Shown: positions 14,052 through 22,239 of the stretch, piece by piece
Position numbering within the stretch: position 1 is the first letter of the stretch
How the letters are laid out: each line of letters begins with the position of its first letter
From: Nonomuraea endophytica
GTDB lineage: Bacteria > Actinomycetota > Actinomycetes > Streptosporangiales > Streptosporangiaceae
DNA: 64,000 nucleotides
Reading direction: 5' to 3'
Assembly (NCBI RefSeq): GCF_014203235.1
Contig: NZ_JACHIN010000016.1
Span: forward strand, 1 to 64,000
Position numbers and translations under genes: made by a program
The notes under the pieces: generated by a model
Told to the model about the DNA's origin: nothing
Database searches by the model: none
Seen by the model: only the letters and a program-made list of their open reading frames with translations

Positions 14052-16084
14052 CCGACGCAAAGGAACCCGAGGAGGCCGAGCAGCCGGATCCGCCGGAGAA
14101 CACGAAGTCCGAGGAGTCCGAGGAACCGGAGGATATCGACGAGTCAGCGCTCAACCAGAGCGCGACCGTCATCAACAACTTCCTCGGCTACGTCGACGCC
14201 TCGGCCGCACGGTTCGGCATGGGCGGCGGCGTCCCGGTTCGCGCGACCACGCGCGACCTGGACCCGGCCGAGATAGCCGGCCTGCTGACGAACTACCTGG
14301 AGCCGGAGGCGTTCGCACCCGCGCTGGAGGACCTCGCCGCCCGCCACCTGATCGTGGTGAGCGGGGACGAGGAGATCGGCAAGCGGGTTGGCGCCATCGC
14401 GCTGCTCTCTCGGATGCCCCTCGTCCAGGGGCGGATCACCGTGCTCTCGCCGGCGCGGACCCTCGCCGAACTCGCCACGCAGACCGAGTTCAAGCCCGGT
14501 AGGGCCTATCTCCTGCATGACTGGATCGCGGCGGGAACCGAATCGGCGGCGGTACGGGCGCACGAGCTTGCCAGGCTGGCGGGCAAGCTCGTGGAGATCG
14601 GCTCCTTCCTCGTCCTGACCAGGGCCGGTGGACAAGGCCGGGACGAGCACGCGTGGAACTGCCCGGACCTCGGCGAACTGTTCGACGTCACCGTCGGAGC
14701 ACCGCCCGGCAGGAACCCCGAGGAGCTCTCGGCGGCACGAGAACGCGCCGTCGAACTGCCGTCCCCCGCGCGGGTGGTGGCCCTGGCCCGGCGCGTCGCC
14801 GCCGACCCGCGGCCCGTCGCCGAACTCCTCGCGGAAGAGGAAGGTGGCGAGGTGGCCGCCTGGTTCGACGCGAAGCCCAGCCGCGAGGACGTCCACTTGG
14901 TCGCCGTGCTGGCCTTTGCCTATCGCATGCCCGAGAGGATCTTCGAGAGCGAGTTGTCCCGGCTCTCCGCCATCCGGGCCGAACTGGAGGGCGACCTCCT
15001 GCCGCCCCAGGTCCGCGATGCAGAGCCGCAGTCGCGCATGGCCTGGAGCCGTGAGCACCCGCTGGTCACGGTCGTGGCCGAAGGCTCCGGGGCCGCACGC
15101 GAGCGCCGTGTGGTGTTCAAGGGCGTTCACCACCGGCGCCAGGTCATCGCCGAATTGGTTGGCCGCTACGGCTTCACGCTCTGGCAACCACTGCGCGCCT
15201 GGGTCCGCTCGCTCGCCGCAAGCGGCCTCGAACTGCAGATCCAGGTGTCCGCGGGCGTCGCGATCCTGGCAGGGGTCTCGCTCACGGAGTCCTGCCAGGA
15301 GTTCCTGGACGTCTGGGCCAGCGGGTCGGCGATGGAGCGCCTGGCCGCGGCCAACACCATCTCGATCATGTGCGCCGACGACGCCCTGGCGCCTGAAGCG
15401 CTGACGCTCGCGCTGAGCTGGGTCGCGGATGTCGGCCAAGCGCGGGCGATGACCGCCGCGCTTGCCCTCGGGGGCGGCCTGGCGATCAGGTATCCGGCCG
15501 ACACGGTCAACTGGCTCTGGTTCCTGGCGTTGCGGGCCGTACGCGTCAACGTGGTCGCCCGGCGCTCGCTCGCGCTGCTTTTCAGACAGGCAGCCGAGCG
15601 CGAGGACGCGTCCAGGACCGTGCTGCGCCTGCTCAGGGTGCTGGTGGCCACGGAGATGAGCGAGACGGGGTCGATCAGGACACGCAAGGCCCTCGACGTG
15701 GTCGTGGACCTCCTGGAGGCCGACACGCTCGACGGCACCCGGCCGCTGGCCGAGCGCATGCTGACCACAGGCTCGGGCTGCGCGGCCCACCTCGGCCGCC
15801 TATGGGCCTGGGCGCTGAGCAGCGGCCACCACCGCGGCCACGCCATCCGAGCGCTGCGCCGCGTCCTCATCCCCTCATCGGAATCCGGCGCGGCGGCCGT
15901 CGCCGCCGTGAGCGAACTGGGCGAGGCCATCTGGGCGCACCTCCCCGCGGAGCTGGCCGAGCCGATCGAACAGCGGCTCCGCCACGCACTCGGCGACGCC
16001 GGTGGTGCGGAACGCTCCCACATCCTCGTCCAAGCCCTGCTGTCGGCGGGCTCCCGGCACTACAACCACCAGCGCCTGCGCTGA
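14048..16084 (+). CDS. Large NLR/STAND-like regulator with degenerate P-loop
   Basis: The 678-residue protein begins with a strongly acidic tail (residues 1-33), followed by the motif VINNFLGYVDASAARFGMGG at 41-60, shared with the end of the cyclase-like protein. Next comes a P-loop-like element LIVVSGDEEIGKRVGAIALL (101-120) in which the final Ser/Thr is replaced by Arg. A hydrophobic strand ending in Asp (YLLHDW, D158) could be a Walker B. The remaining ~450 residues are rich in Ala/Leu and look all-helical, possibly HEAT-like. I infer a STAND-type sensor or scaffold that may not hydrolyse ATP. It is the second gene of a four-gene operon. Confidence 0.55.
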   Translation: MTDAKEPEEAEQPDPPENTKSEESEEPEDIDESALNQSATVINNFLGYVDASAARFGMGGGVPVRATTRDLDPAEIAGLLTNYLEPEAFAPALEDLAARHLIVVSGDEEIGKRVGAIALLSRMPLVQGRITVLSPARTLAELATQTEFKPGRAYLLHDWIAAGTESAAVRAHELARLAGKLVEIGSFLVLTRAGGQGRDEHAWNCPDLGELFDVTVGAPPGRNPEELSAARERAVELPSPARVVALARRVAADPRPVAELLAEEEGGEVAAWFDAKPSREDVHLVAVLAFAYRMPERIFESELSRLSAIRAELEGDLLPPQVRDAEPQSRMAWSREHPLVTVVAEGSGAARERRVVFKGVHHRRQVIAELVGRYGFTLWQPLRAWVRSLAASGLELQIQVSAGVAILAGVSLTESCQEFLDVWASGSAMERLAAANTISIMCADDALAPEALTLALSWVADVGQARAMTAALALGGGLAIRYPADTVNWLWFLALRAVRVNVVARRSLALLFRQAAEREDASRTVLRLLRVLVATEMSETGSIRTRKALDVVVDLLEADTLDGTRPLAERMLTTGSGCAAHLGRLWAWALSSGHHRGHAIRALRRVLIPSSESGAAAVAAVSELGEAIWAHLPAELAEPIEQRLRHALGDAGGAERSHILVQALLSAGSRHYNHQRLR

Positions 16085-16095
16085 GAAGAGGCATC

Positions 16096-17064
16096 ATGAC
16101 CTACCCGATCATCGAGGAGCGCGCGCTCGCCCCCGTGCCGCGCCGCTTCCTGCGCACCCGGCGCGACCTCGCCGACCTGCCCGAGACCCCGCCGGGAAGC
16201 GTGCTGGTCTTCGAGGTGGCGGCCGGCTACCACGCTTTCACCGAGCGCCGCCACCTGCGCGGCGCCGAGGACGAGGTCGTCGACGCCGTCTCAGTGAGCG
16301 TCGTGGACGTGCGCACCTGCTCCGTCATCGCGCAGGTGCCGTTGCCGTCGGCCGACCTCGCCCACGACTTCCCGCTGCGCGCTACCTTCACTTGTACGGT
16401 CACCCACCCGGAGAAGATCGTCGAGCAGGGGCTCAAGGACATCGGCGAGGTGCTCGCCCACTACCTGTCAGCCGACACCGAACTCCTCTCGCTGGGCCTG
16501 CGCTACCCGATCGAAAAGATCTACCAGCTCCGCCAGCACGTCGTGGCGAGGGTCAAGGCCCACGTGGAGGTCATGCCGCCGGAGATCGACGGCATGACCG
16601 TCGCTCTGGCCAGGGTCGACCTGCTTCTGCCGGAGGACGTCCGCGGGCATGCCATCGACCTCAAGACGGTGCGTCGCGAGGGTGAGGTCACCGAGCTCAA
16701 GCAGGCACTGGAGAACAAGGACGTGGCCCGGATCGAGGAGATCCTTTGCCGGGGTACGGCAGCCGGAATGGCGCTCGGGGTCAGCAGGGGGCATGTCGCG
16801 ATCGGCGACGCCGTACTGCACCAAAGCGAGGCCGAGAACCGGCGCGCCGAGTACGTCCTGGAGATGATCAAGGCATTGCCGCAGGGATCGCTGGACTTCC
16901 TCCCCGTCAACACCCGGATGTTGCTGGAGCAGTTCGGCAGGTCCGTGCTCGGCCCGGACAAGGCCACCACGATCGTCGAGGGCGCGGCCCCGCCCGTGCC
17001 GCCCGCTCCGCTGGTGGACGGTTCCGCGCCCAGACCACTCGGTCTGGAGGACCTGGATGACTGA
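16096..17064 (+). CDS. SPFH/Band-7-like protein
   Basis: The 322-residue protein has a predicted SPFH-like fold from about residue 35 to 210: a strand-rich part (SVLVFEVAAGYHAFTERRH) with FPLRATFTCTVTHPEKIVEQ, then YPIEKIYQLRQHVVARVKAH, and a helical region with VTELKQALENKDVARIEEIL. There is no obvious transmembrane start, unlike stomatins. SPFH proteins scaffold membrane microdomains, and some act with defence effectors. The C-terminus is a Pro-rich linker ending EDLDD. An 11-base gap with AAGAGG precedes the start; the end overlaps the DUF4407 gene by 8 bases. The family call is based on pattern and is uncertain. Confidence 0.5.
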   Translation: MTYPIIEERALAPVPRRFLRTRRDLADLPETPPGSVLVFEVAAGYHAFTERRHLRGAEDEVVDAVSVSVVDVRTCSVIAQVPLPSADLAHDFPLRATFTCTVTHPEKIVEQGLKDIGEVLAHYLSADTELLSLGLRYPIEKIYQLRQHVVARVKAHVEVMPPEIDGMTVALARVDLLLPEDVRGHAIDLKTVRREGEVTELKQALENKDVARIEEILCRGTAAGMALGVSRGHVAIGDAVLHQSEAENRRAEYVLEMIKALPQGSLDFLPVNTRMLLEQFGRSVLGPDKATTIVEGAAPPVPPAPLVDGSAPRPLGLEDLDD

Positions 17065-18328
17065 GCGGCGCACGATCGACCTCGGCCGACGCCTGCGCGT
17101 GCTGGCCGGGGTGGACGAACGGCTGCTCGCCCGGGTGCCCCTGGAGCGGACCCGCTACACCGGCCTGGGCGGGGTCGTCCTGAGCACGTCCGTGATCGCC
17201 GGGATCTCCATGTGGTTCTTTCTCAGCCAGATGCTGGGCAGGGCGCATCCCGCGGCGCTGGTCCTGGTGGTGGTGTGGGCGCTGATCGTGCTCAACCTGG
17301 ACCGCTGGCTGGTCAGCACGGTTACGGGACGGTGGCAGCGCAGGCTCACGATGCTGGTCCCACGGCTGGCCGTGGCCACCGTCCTCGGCTTTGTGATCGC
17401 CGAGCCGCTCGTGCTCAGGTTCTTCGAGACCGCCGTCGTGGACCACGTGATCGAGGGGCGGGAGAAGGCCCGCAGCGCGCTGCGTGACACGCTGATCCGG
17501 TGCAACCCGGCGCCGCCCGCGCGGCCGCCCGCCGGGGCGTGCGGCGAGGGGACGCGGCTGACGCCGGAGACCCCGGCCGAGGCCAGCACCACCCTGCGCA
17601 CACTGCGCGCCGAACGCGACAAGGTCGCCGTCCGCCTGGCCGCAGCCCAGCGCAAGCACGCCGGGCTTCTGGGCCAGGCCACGAAGGAGTGCCGCGGTGT
17701 GAAGGGGGTGGGGCTCAGCGGCAGGGAGGGGTACGGTCCTCGGTGTGCGCGAGCGACGGAGATAGCCAAGGGGTTCGCCCGCGAGCACGTGGACCCGGAC
17801 ACCGCCACGCTGAAGAGCCTCGACGGCCGGATCCTCGCCGCCGGCGCTGTCGTGGCCACCGCCAACACCGGGTACAAGCAACGCATTCAGGCCGCCATCG
17901 ACCGGCGGTTGACCAGCTTGCCCACCAAGGACGACACCGTGGGCCTGCTGGAGCGCAAGAAGGCCCTGGACGAGCTCACCGGCAGCGACGTGTTCCTGTG
18001 GACCTTCACCTGGCTCATGCGCCTGCTCATGCTCCTCATCGACTGCCTCCCGGTGCTGGTGAAGCTCATGGGTGGCACCAGCTTCTACGACCGGCTGGTC
18101 GAGGAGGAGAACAAGAGCCAGGAGAGGCTGCACAAGGAACGCATCGAAACAGCGGAGCACGCCGAGGCGGGCGAGCTGCGGCTGGAGAGGGAGGAGAAGG
18201 CAGAGGACCTGCGCAAACGCAAGCGAGCGCTCCAGGCCGACGCGCGCTCGCACGTGAGTGATCTCATCAACCGCCGTACGATCGACCTCATGCGCCGCGA
18301 GCCGTCGGTCAACGGTTCGCGGCGCTGA
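17057..18328 (+). CDS. DUF4407 multi-pass membrane protein
   Basis: The 423-residue protein has three N-terminal transmembrane helices (about 33-58, 64-82 and 96-116). The second ends in the DUF4407 signature VLNLDRWLVS. Then come a long extracytoplasmic region with predicted coiled coil (LRTLRAERDKVAVRLAAAQR) and four cysteines, a fourth helix (about 312-336, FLWTFTWLMRLLMLLIDCLP) and a highly charged cytoplasmic coiled-coil tail. DUF4407 proteins are of unknown function. It is the last gene of the cyclase operon, overlapping the SPFH-like gene, which suggests the two act together at the membrane. It ends one base before the convergent gene. Confidence 0.8.
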   Translation: MTERRTIDLGRRLRVLAGVDERLLARVPLERTRYTGLGGVVLSTSVIAGISMWFFLSQMLGRAHPAALVLVVVWALIVLNLDRWLVSTVTGRWQRRLTMLVPRLAVATVLGFVIAEPLVLRFFETAVVDHVIEGREKARSALRDTLIRCNPAPPARPPAGACGEGTRLTPETPAEASTTLRTLRAERDKVAVRLAAAQRKHAGLLGQATKECRGVKGVGLSGREGYGPRCARATEIAKGFAREHVDPDTATLKSLDGRILAAGAVVATANTGYKQRIQAAIDRRLTSLPTKDDTVGLLERKKALDELTGSDVFLWTFTWLMRLLMLLIDCLPVLVKLMGGTSFYDRLVEEENKSQERLHKERIETAEHAEAGELRLEREEKAEDLRKRKRALQADARSHVSDLINRRTIDLMRREPSVNGSRR

Positions 18329-18329
18329 A

Positions 18330-20747
18330 TCAGAGGCCGGCGACTCCGGTGATGCGGTGGAGGGCGAAGCGGTGGACCGCGGCGCGGGTCTCGTCGTAGG
18401 CGGTCAGGTAGCCGCCCTCCATTCTGGCCGGCTCCAGGATGCGGGAGGTGGCGTTGCCCTGGGAGTCGAGGTAGCCGATCCACACGCGTACGCCCTGGCG
18501 GATGGCCTCCTGCAGGGCGGAGATCGTCGCGGTGGCCGGGCCGCGCGGCACCTGGCCGTCGGGGGCCTCCACGGGGTCGCGGCGGGCCAGGTGGGCGGCG
18601 TCGCCGGCCCGCAGCGCGCGTACGGCGGCCGCCGCCACGCCCGAGTCCAGCCCCGTCGCCGAGGCCACCGAGCGGACCGGGGCGATGCCCTCGGTGCGGC
18701 GGCTGTCGAGCTGGCTGATGATGACGTCGCCGTCCAGCGACTCGGCGACCGGCGCGTACCCCATGGCGCGCAGCGAGTCGACCAGGATCGCCCGCGACGA
18801 GCGGGAGGCGATCACGGTGGGCGCGAGCCTGCGCAGCCTGAGCTGGGCGGCGCGGCGGTCGGCGGTGATCTGGTCGAGCAGGGCCGGGTCGTCGCAGCGG
18901 ATGTACGCGCTGGCGGTGCCGACGCGCATGCGGCCGTGGCGGCGGGCGACGTCGGCGACCAGGTAGGACAGGGCCTGCGGCACCGGCGTGGCCGAGTGGC
19001 GGGCCAGCATGGCGAGCAGTTCTTCGGCGCCGTGGCCGGCGTCGAGCGCGCGGCGGACGGAGGGTTCGCTGAAGCGGTAGACGGTCGCGCCGCCCTTGGA
19101 CTCGATGTCGGCGGTCAGCGTCATCCAGCGGTTGAGCTCGCTGGTCAGCGGGCCGGGGGCGACGGCGGTCAGGTCGGCCTGCAGCAGCACGTGGTCGACC
19201 GGCTCGGGCAGCAGCGGGTCCAGGACGGCGGCGGCGTCCAGGCCGTCGCGCAGCGCTCTGGCGTGCCCGGAGAGCACTCCCAGCCCGGTGACGCCCACCT
19301 GTTCGGCCTCGCGCAGCGCGAACTCCATGAGCTGCTCGCGCAGCGCGCCCCGGCGTCTGGGCTGCTCCCACGCCAGCCGTTCGGCGATGGAGTCGCGGGT
19401 CGGCGCGAGCCCCGAGGCGGCCGCCAGGACGCCCAGCGTCGCGGCCCGCACGCCGGGGGCGGCCGAGCGGCGCAGGTCGGTGTGCAGGGCGTTGAGCGGC
19501 CTGTCACGCTCGTCGCTGCGTTTGATGGTCGCACCCGCTTCGCCACTCGTTGGCATCGCTTCGCCCGCTCTCTCCTGGCGAGCTCCTGTGCTCCGGGCAC
19601 CCACGAGGCCTGGAACCCGGTCCATCTGCAGCCAGGTCGTGGCCAGGATCACCCAGCGGGCGGCGGTGGGCTTGACCCGCCACAGGTCGTAGCCGGTCGT
19701 GGGCAGCCACTCGCCGTCCACCGCGCCGCCGGCGGCGATCAGCCCGGCCGCGTGGGTCACCTCGACGACCAGCGCCGCCGCCCATTCGGGCAGGTCGAGG
19801 TCGGTGGCGGCGCGCTTGAGGTCGCGCACGCCCAGCCCGCCGGTGCGCAGCACGCCCGGCGGGTCGACGCTCCACCGCTCGCACAGCTCTTCCACCGAGC
19901 GCACGAAGGCGAACGCCTGCCCGGCGGCGGTCCGGTCGGCCAGCTTCTGGTCGCGCTCGGCGCCCTCCAGCGCGGGCGCGGTGGCCCGCAGGTCGCGGTG
20001 GATGCGCCCGTCACGCAGGTAAAGGCCGACCTCGCGGGGGAGCGTCACGCTCTCCTCGCCGGTGGCGGCCAGCAGGGCTCGGGCCAGCAACTGTTCGATG
20101 GGTGAGCGGGCCGACTCGACGCGTACCTCGCGGCGGGCGTTGGGCACCCGGCCGGTCGGCGGGCCCCAGGCGAGCTGCTCCAGCGCCGCCTGCGCCTCGC
20201 CGGAGACGTCCTCGATCAGCTTGCCGGGCTCGGCGAGAGCTGCGGCCAGGCGTTCCTTGCCGGTGCCGGCGGTGCCGGGCGCGATCTCGTCGGCCATGTC
20301 CGCCAGTTGCTCGGGCGGATGGTGGCGGAACGCCTCGGCCGCCGGCGGCCCCAGCCCAGCGGGGTCGTCGAGCACCTTGCGCACGCCGGGCGCCAGGTCG
20401 AGCGCGCTGTCGGGGCCGTAGACGAGCGCGAGCTCGCGCAGCCGTTCCAGCGCGGCAGAAAGCTCGGGCTCGGGCTTGCCCTCCGCCAGCGCGCGGCCGA
20501 TCACGGCGCGCAGGCGCGCCTTCGAGATCGCCTTCTCCTGTACGGCCAGCGTCTCGACGACCGCCAGCGTGAACCGGTCGAGCCGGTCGAGAACCCTGCC
20601 GATCGCCGAAGGACTGCCCGCTCGTGAGGCGAGGCCTTCCAGGTGTGCGGGCACCGGGGTGATCAGCTCGGGGCGCGCTGAGACGAGCGCCCTCAGCTGT
20701 TCGTCGGTGCGCCCCCTGATCCACTCCGTGAACTCCATCGATGCCAT
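18330..20747 (-). CDS. Helicase-associated (XPB/Ssl2-like) domain protein
   Basis: The protein has about 805 residues and belongs to the large actinobacterial family annotated as helicase-associated or XPB/Ssl2-like. The N-terminus is EFTEWIRGRTDEQLRALVSA and the C-terminus is a WYL-like region (VRVWIGYLDSQGNATSRILE, EGGYLTAYDETRAAVHRFAL). No Walker A motif is present, so it is a partner rather than a motor. In mycobacteria the homologue lies next to XPB. Residues about 383-408 are a Gly/Ala/Arg-rich insert encoded by the same repeat as in the HelD-like gene. Start choice among three nearby Met codons (20759, 20747, 20738) is uncertain. Confidence 0.75.
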   Translation of the reverse strand: MASMEFTEWIRGRTDEQLRALVSARPELITPVPAHLEGLASRAGSPSAIGRVLDRLDRFTLAVVETLAVQEKAISKARLRAVIGRALAEGKPEPELSAALERLRELALVYGPDSALDLAPGVRKVLDDPAGLGPPAAEAFRHHPPEQLADMADEIAPGTAGTGKERLAAALAEPGKLIEDVSGEAQAALEQLAWGPPTGRVPNARREVRVESARSPIEQLLARALLAATGEESVTLPREVGLYLRDGRIHRDLRATAPALEGAERDQKLADRTAAGQAFAFVRSVEELCERWSVDPPGVLRTGGLGVRDLKRAATDLDLPEWAAALVVEVTHAAGLIAAGGAVDGEWLPTTGYDLWRVKPTAARWVILATTWLQMDRVPGLVGARSTGARQERAGEAMPTSGEAGATIKRSDERDRPLNALHTDLRRSAAPGVRAATLGVLAAASGLAPTRDSIAERLAWEQPRRRGALREQLMEFALREAEQVGVTGLGVLSGHARALRDGLDAAAVLDPLLPEPVDHVLLQADLTAVAPGPLTSELNRWMTLTADIESKGGATVYRFSEPSVRRALDAGHGAEELLAMLARHSATPVPQALSYLVADVARRHGRMRVGTASAYIRCDDPALLDQITADRRAAQLRLRRLAPTVIASRSSRAILVDSLRAMGYAPVAESLDGDVIISQLDSRRTEGIAPVRSVASATGLDSGVAAAAVRALRAGDAAHLARRDPVEAPDGQVPRGPATATISALQEAIRQGVRVWIGYLDSQGNATSRILEPARMEGGYLTAYDETRAAVHRFALHRITGVAGL
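19525..19600. repeat. Dispersed ~77 bp repeat, copy 2, inside the helicase-associated gene
   Basis: The plus strand begins ATGGTCGCACCCGCTTCGCC and keeps the cores CTCGTTGGCATCGCT and GCGAGCTCCT. It is about 85% identical to 5871-5948. The host gene reads it in a different frame from copy 1, giving an insert containing AGEAMPTSGEAGATI. The frame used in copy 1 would read SDANEWRSGCDHQ here. It lies between WLQMDRVPGLVG and RPLNALHTDLRR, a loop position. Confidence 0.8.
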
Positions 20748-20773
20748 GGTATGTCGCACGTGATTCGGGCAGC

Positions 20774-21586
20774 ATGGCTCCCGTGACAGAGCGGGCAGAT
20801 CAGCTGATTCTTAACTACGTGAGCGCGGCTGCCGACGCCGCTCACGGCGTGCTCAGAGCGGATCAGCGGCTCGACTTCTCCCGGCGGCTGCGCGCCCGGA
20901 TCGAGCAGGAGCGCCAGGGCAGTCAGAGCGCCCGTGACGTGGCGAAGGTGCTGGCCCGCTTCGGCGACCCGCAGGCGCTCGTGGCCCGCGAGGCCCGCAG
21001 GCTGGCCGAGGGGCAGCCGGAAGAGCGGGCGCCCGAGGCCACCGCCCGGTTCCCGCAGATCCGCGACGACCCCAACCTGCCTCCCGGGGCCGCCAGGAGC
21101 ATCAAACTCGCCCAGGACCGGCTCTCCCGGCGGCCTGGACGCGGCATGCCGCTGGCTGGGCTGCGCAGGGCGGTGATGTCCAGCGCCAACCCGATGACCA
21201 CCGAGGGCCGCGACGCGGGCACCATCGTCAAGGAGCACCCGCGCGAGACGCTGGCCATGGCGCTGCTGCTGGTGGCGGCGCTGATGGTGCCGTTCAACCT
21301 GCCGTCGGTGGCGATCTTCACGGTCCCGGTCATCATCTGGGCGATCGGCACCGTGATCGTGCTGCTCAGCGACAGCTGGACGTGGCGCGACCGGCTGCTC
21401 GGGACCAGCGCGCCCATCCTCGGCTACTCGGTCGGCGGGGTGCTCATCGGCGGGCTGCGGGTGGGGGCCACGGCCGGGTTCGAGCGGTTCTTCACGGAGT
21501 TCTACAGCGTCAGCGGGATCATGTTCATGATCGGCGCCGGGCTCGGGGTGGTCCTGCTGGCCTACCGCCTGTTCAACGTCAGCTGA
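20774..21586 (+). CDS. HAAS-like domain membrane protein
   Basis: The 270-residue protein has an N-terminal HAAS/DUF1700-like helical domain (residues about 8-70: LNYVSAAADAAHGVLRADQR, then LDFSRRLRARIEQER and VLARFGDPQALVAREARRLA). A basic linker follows, then four hydrophobic segments from about residue 155. HAAS domains often occur in membrane proteins paired with PadR regulators, but no PadR gene is adjacent here. ATG 20774 is preferred; GTG 20783 is possible. It is divergent from the helicase-associated gene and its end overlaps the convergent TetR gene by 8 bases. Confidence 0.6.
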   Translation: MAPVTERADQLILNYVSAAADAAHGVLRADQRLDFSRRLRARIEQERQGSQSARDVAKVLARFGDPQALVAREARRLAEGQPEERAPEATARFPQIRDDPNLPPGAARSIKLAQDRLSRRPGRGMPLAGLRRAVMSSANPMTTEGRDAGTIVKEHPRETLAMALLLVAALMVPFNLPSVAIFTVPVIIWAIGTVIVLLSDSWTWRDRLLGTSAPILGYSVGGVLIGGLRVGATAGFERFFTEFYSVSGIMFMIGAGLGVVLLAYRLFNVS

Positions 21587-22205
21587 CCGGCGCCGGGCTG
21601 GGCAGGAGGCCCACGGCCAGGCGTACCCACGCCGCCACGAACTGCTCCTTCTCCGCGTGTCCCGGCGTCTCGCCCACGGTCTCCTGGAAGAGCCGGTAGT
21701 GCACCACCGCGCCGCCGAGCACCGCGGCGATCGCCGGCCAGTCGACCTTGGCGTCGGCGTACTCGGGCTGGGCGGTGAACCAGGTGGTGATCGCGTCGAA
21801 CATGGGCTGCAGCAGGCCCTCCCTGACCACCGTGACCAGCTCGGGGAACTGGCTGAGATCGCGGAAGAAGACCCGGGTCAGCTCGCTCTCCTCGCGCACC
21901 TTGGCCAGGCCGGCGCGGCACACGTGCGACAGCCGCAGCTCCAGCCCGGCCGACTCCATGCCGCCGAGTTCGGCCAGGCTCTCGGCCACCTGGGCCTTGG
22001 TGCGGTTGGCGTGCTCGTTGATCGCCGCGGCCAGCACCTCGTACTTCGACTTGAAGTGCCGGTAGAGGCCGCCGGCGCCCGGCGAGAGCCCGGAGGCGGC
22101 CTCGATCTCGGCAACGGACGTGGCGGAGTAGCCCCGCTGCGCGAACAGCCGCAGGGACTCGTCGATGATCCGCTCACGCGTGCTGGTGCTCGGCGATCTT
22201 GTCAT
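21579..22205 (-). CDS. TetR/AcrR family transcriptional regulator
   Basis: The 208-residue protein has a clear N-terminal TetR DNA-binding domain (RERIIDESLRLFAQRGYSAT, then SVAEIEAASGLSPGAGGLYR and HFKSKYEVLAAAI) and an all-helical C-terminal domain. Next to it on the same strand is a small membrane protein gene 35 bases upstream, its possible target. The ligand is unknown. Confidence 0.85.
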   Translation of the reverse strand: MTRSPSTSTRERIIDESLRLFAQRGYSATSVAEIEAASGLSPGAGGLYRHFKSKYEVLAAAINEHANRTKAQVAESLAELGGMESAGLELRLSHVCRAGLAKVREESELTRVFFRDLSQFPELVTVVREGLLQPMFDAITTWFTAQPEYADAKVDWPAIAAVLGGAVVHYRLFQETVGETPGHAEKEQFVAAWVRLAVGLLPSPAPVS

Positions 22206-22239
22206 GTCTTACCCGTTACCTCCGCAAGGAGCGTAGCCG

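Noticed and set aside
14144..15790. Long antisense frame across the NLR-like gene of the island
   Set aside because: Low-complexity composition and no ribosome site; the plus-strand gene has coherent coding sequence and operon overlaps.
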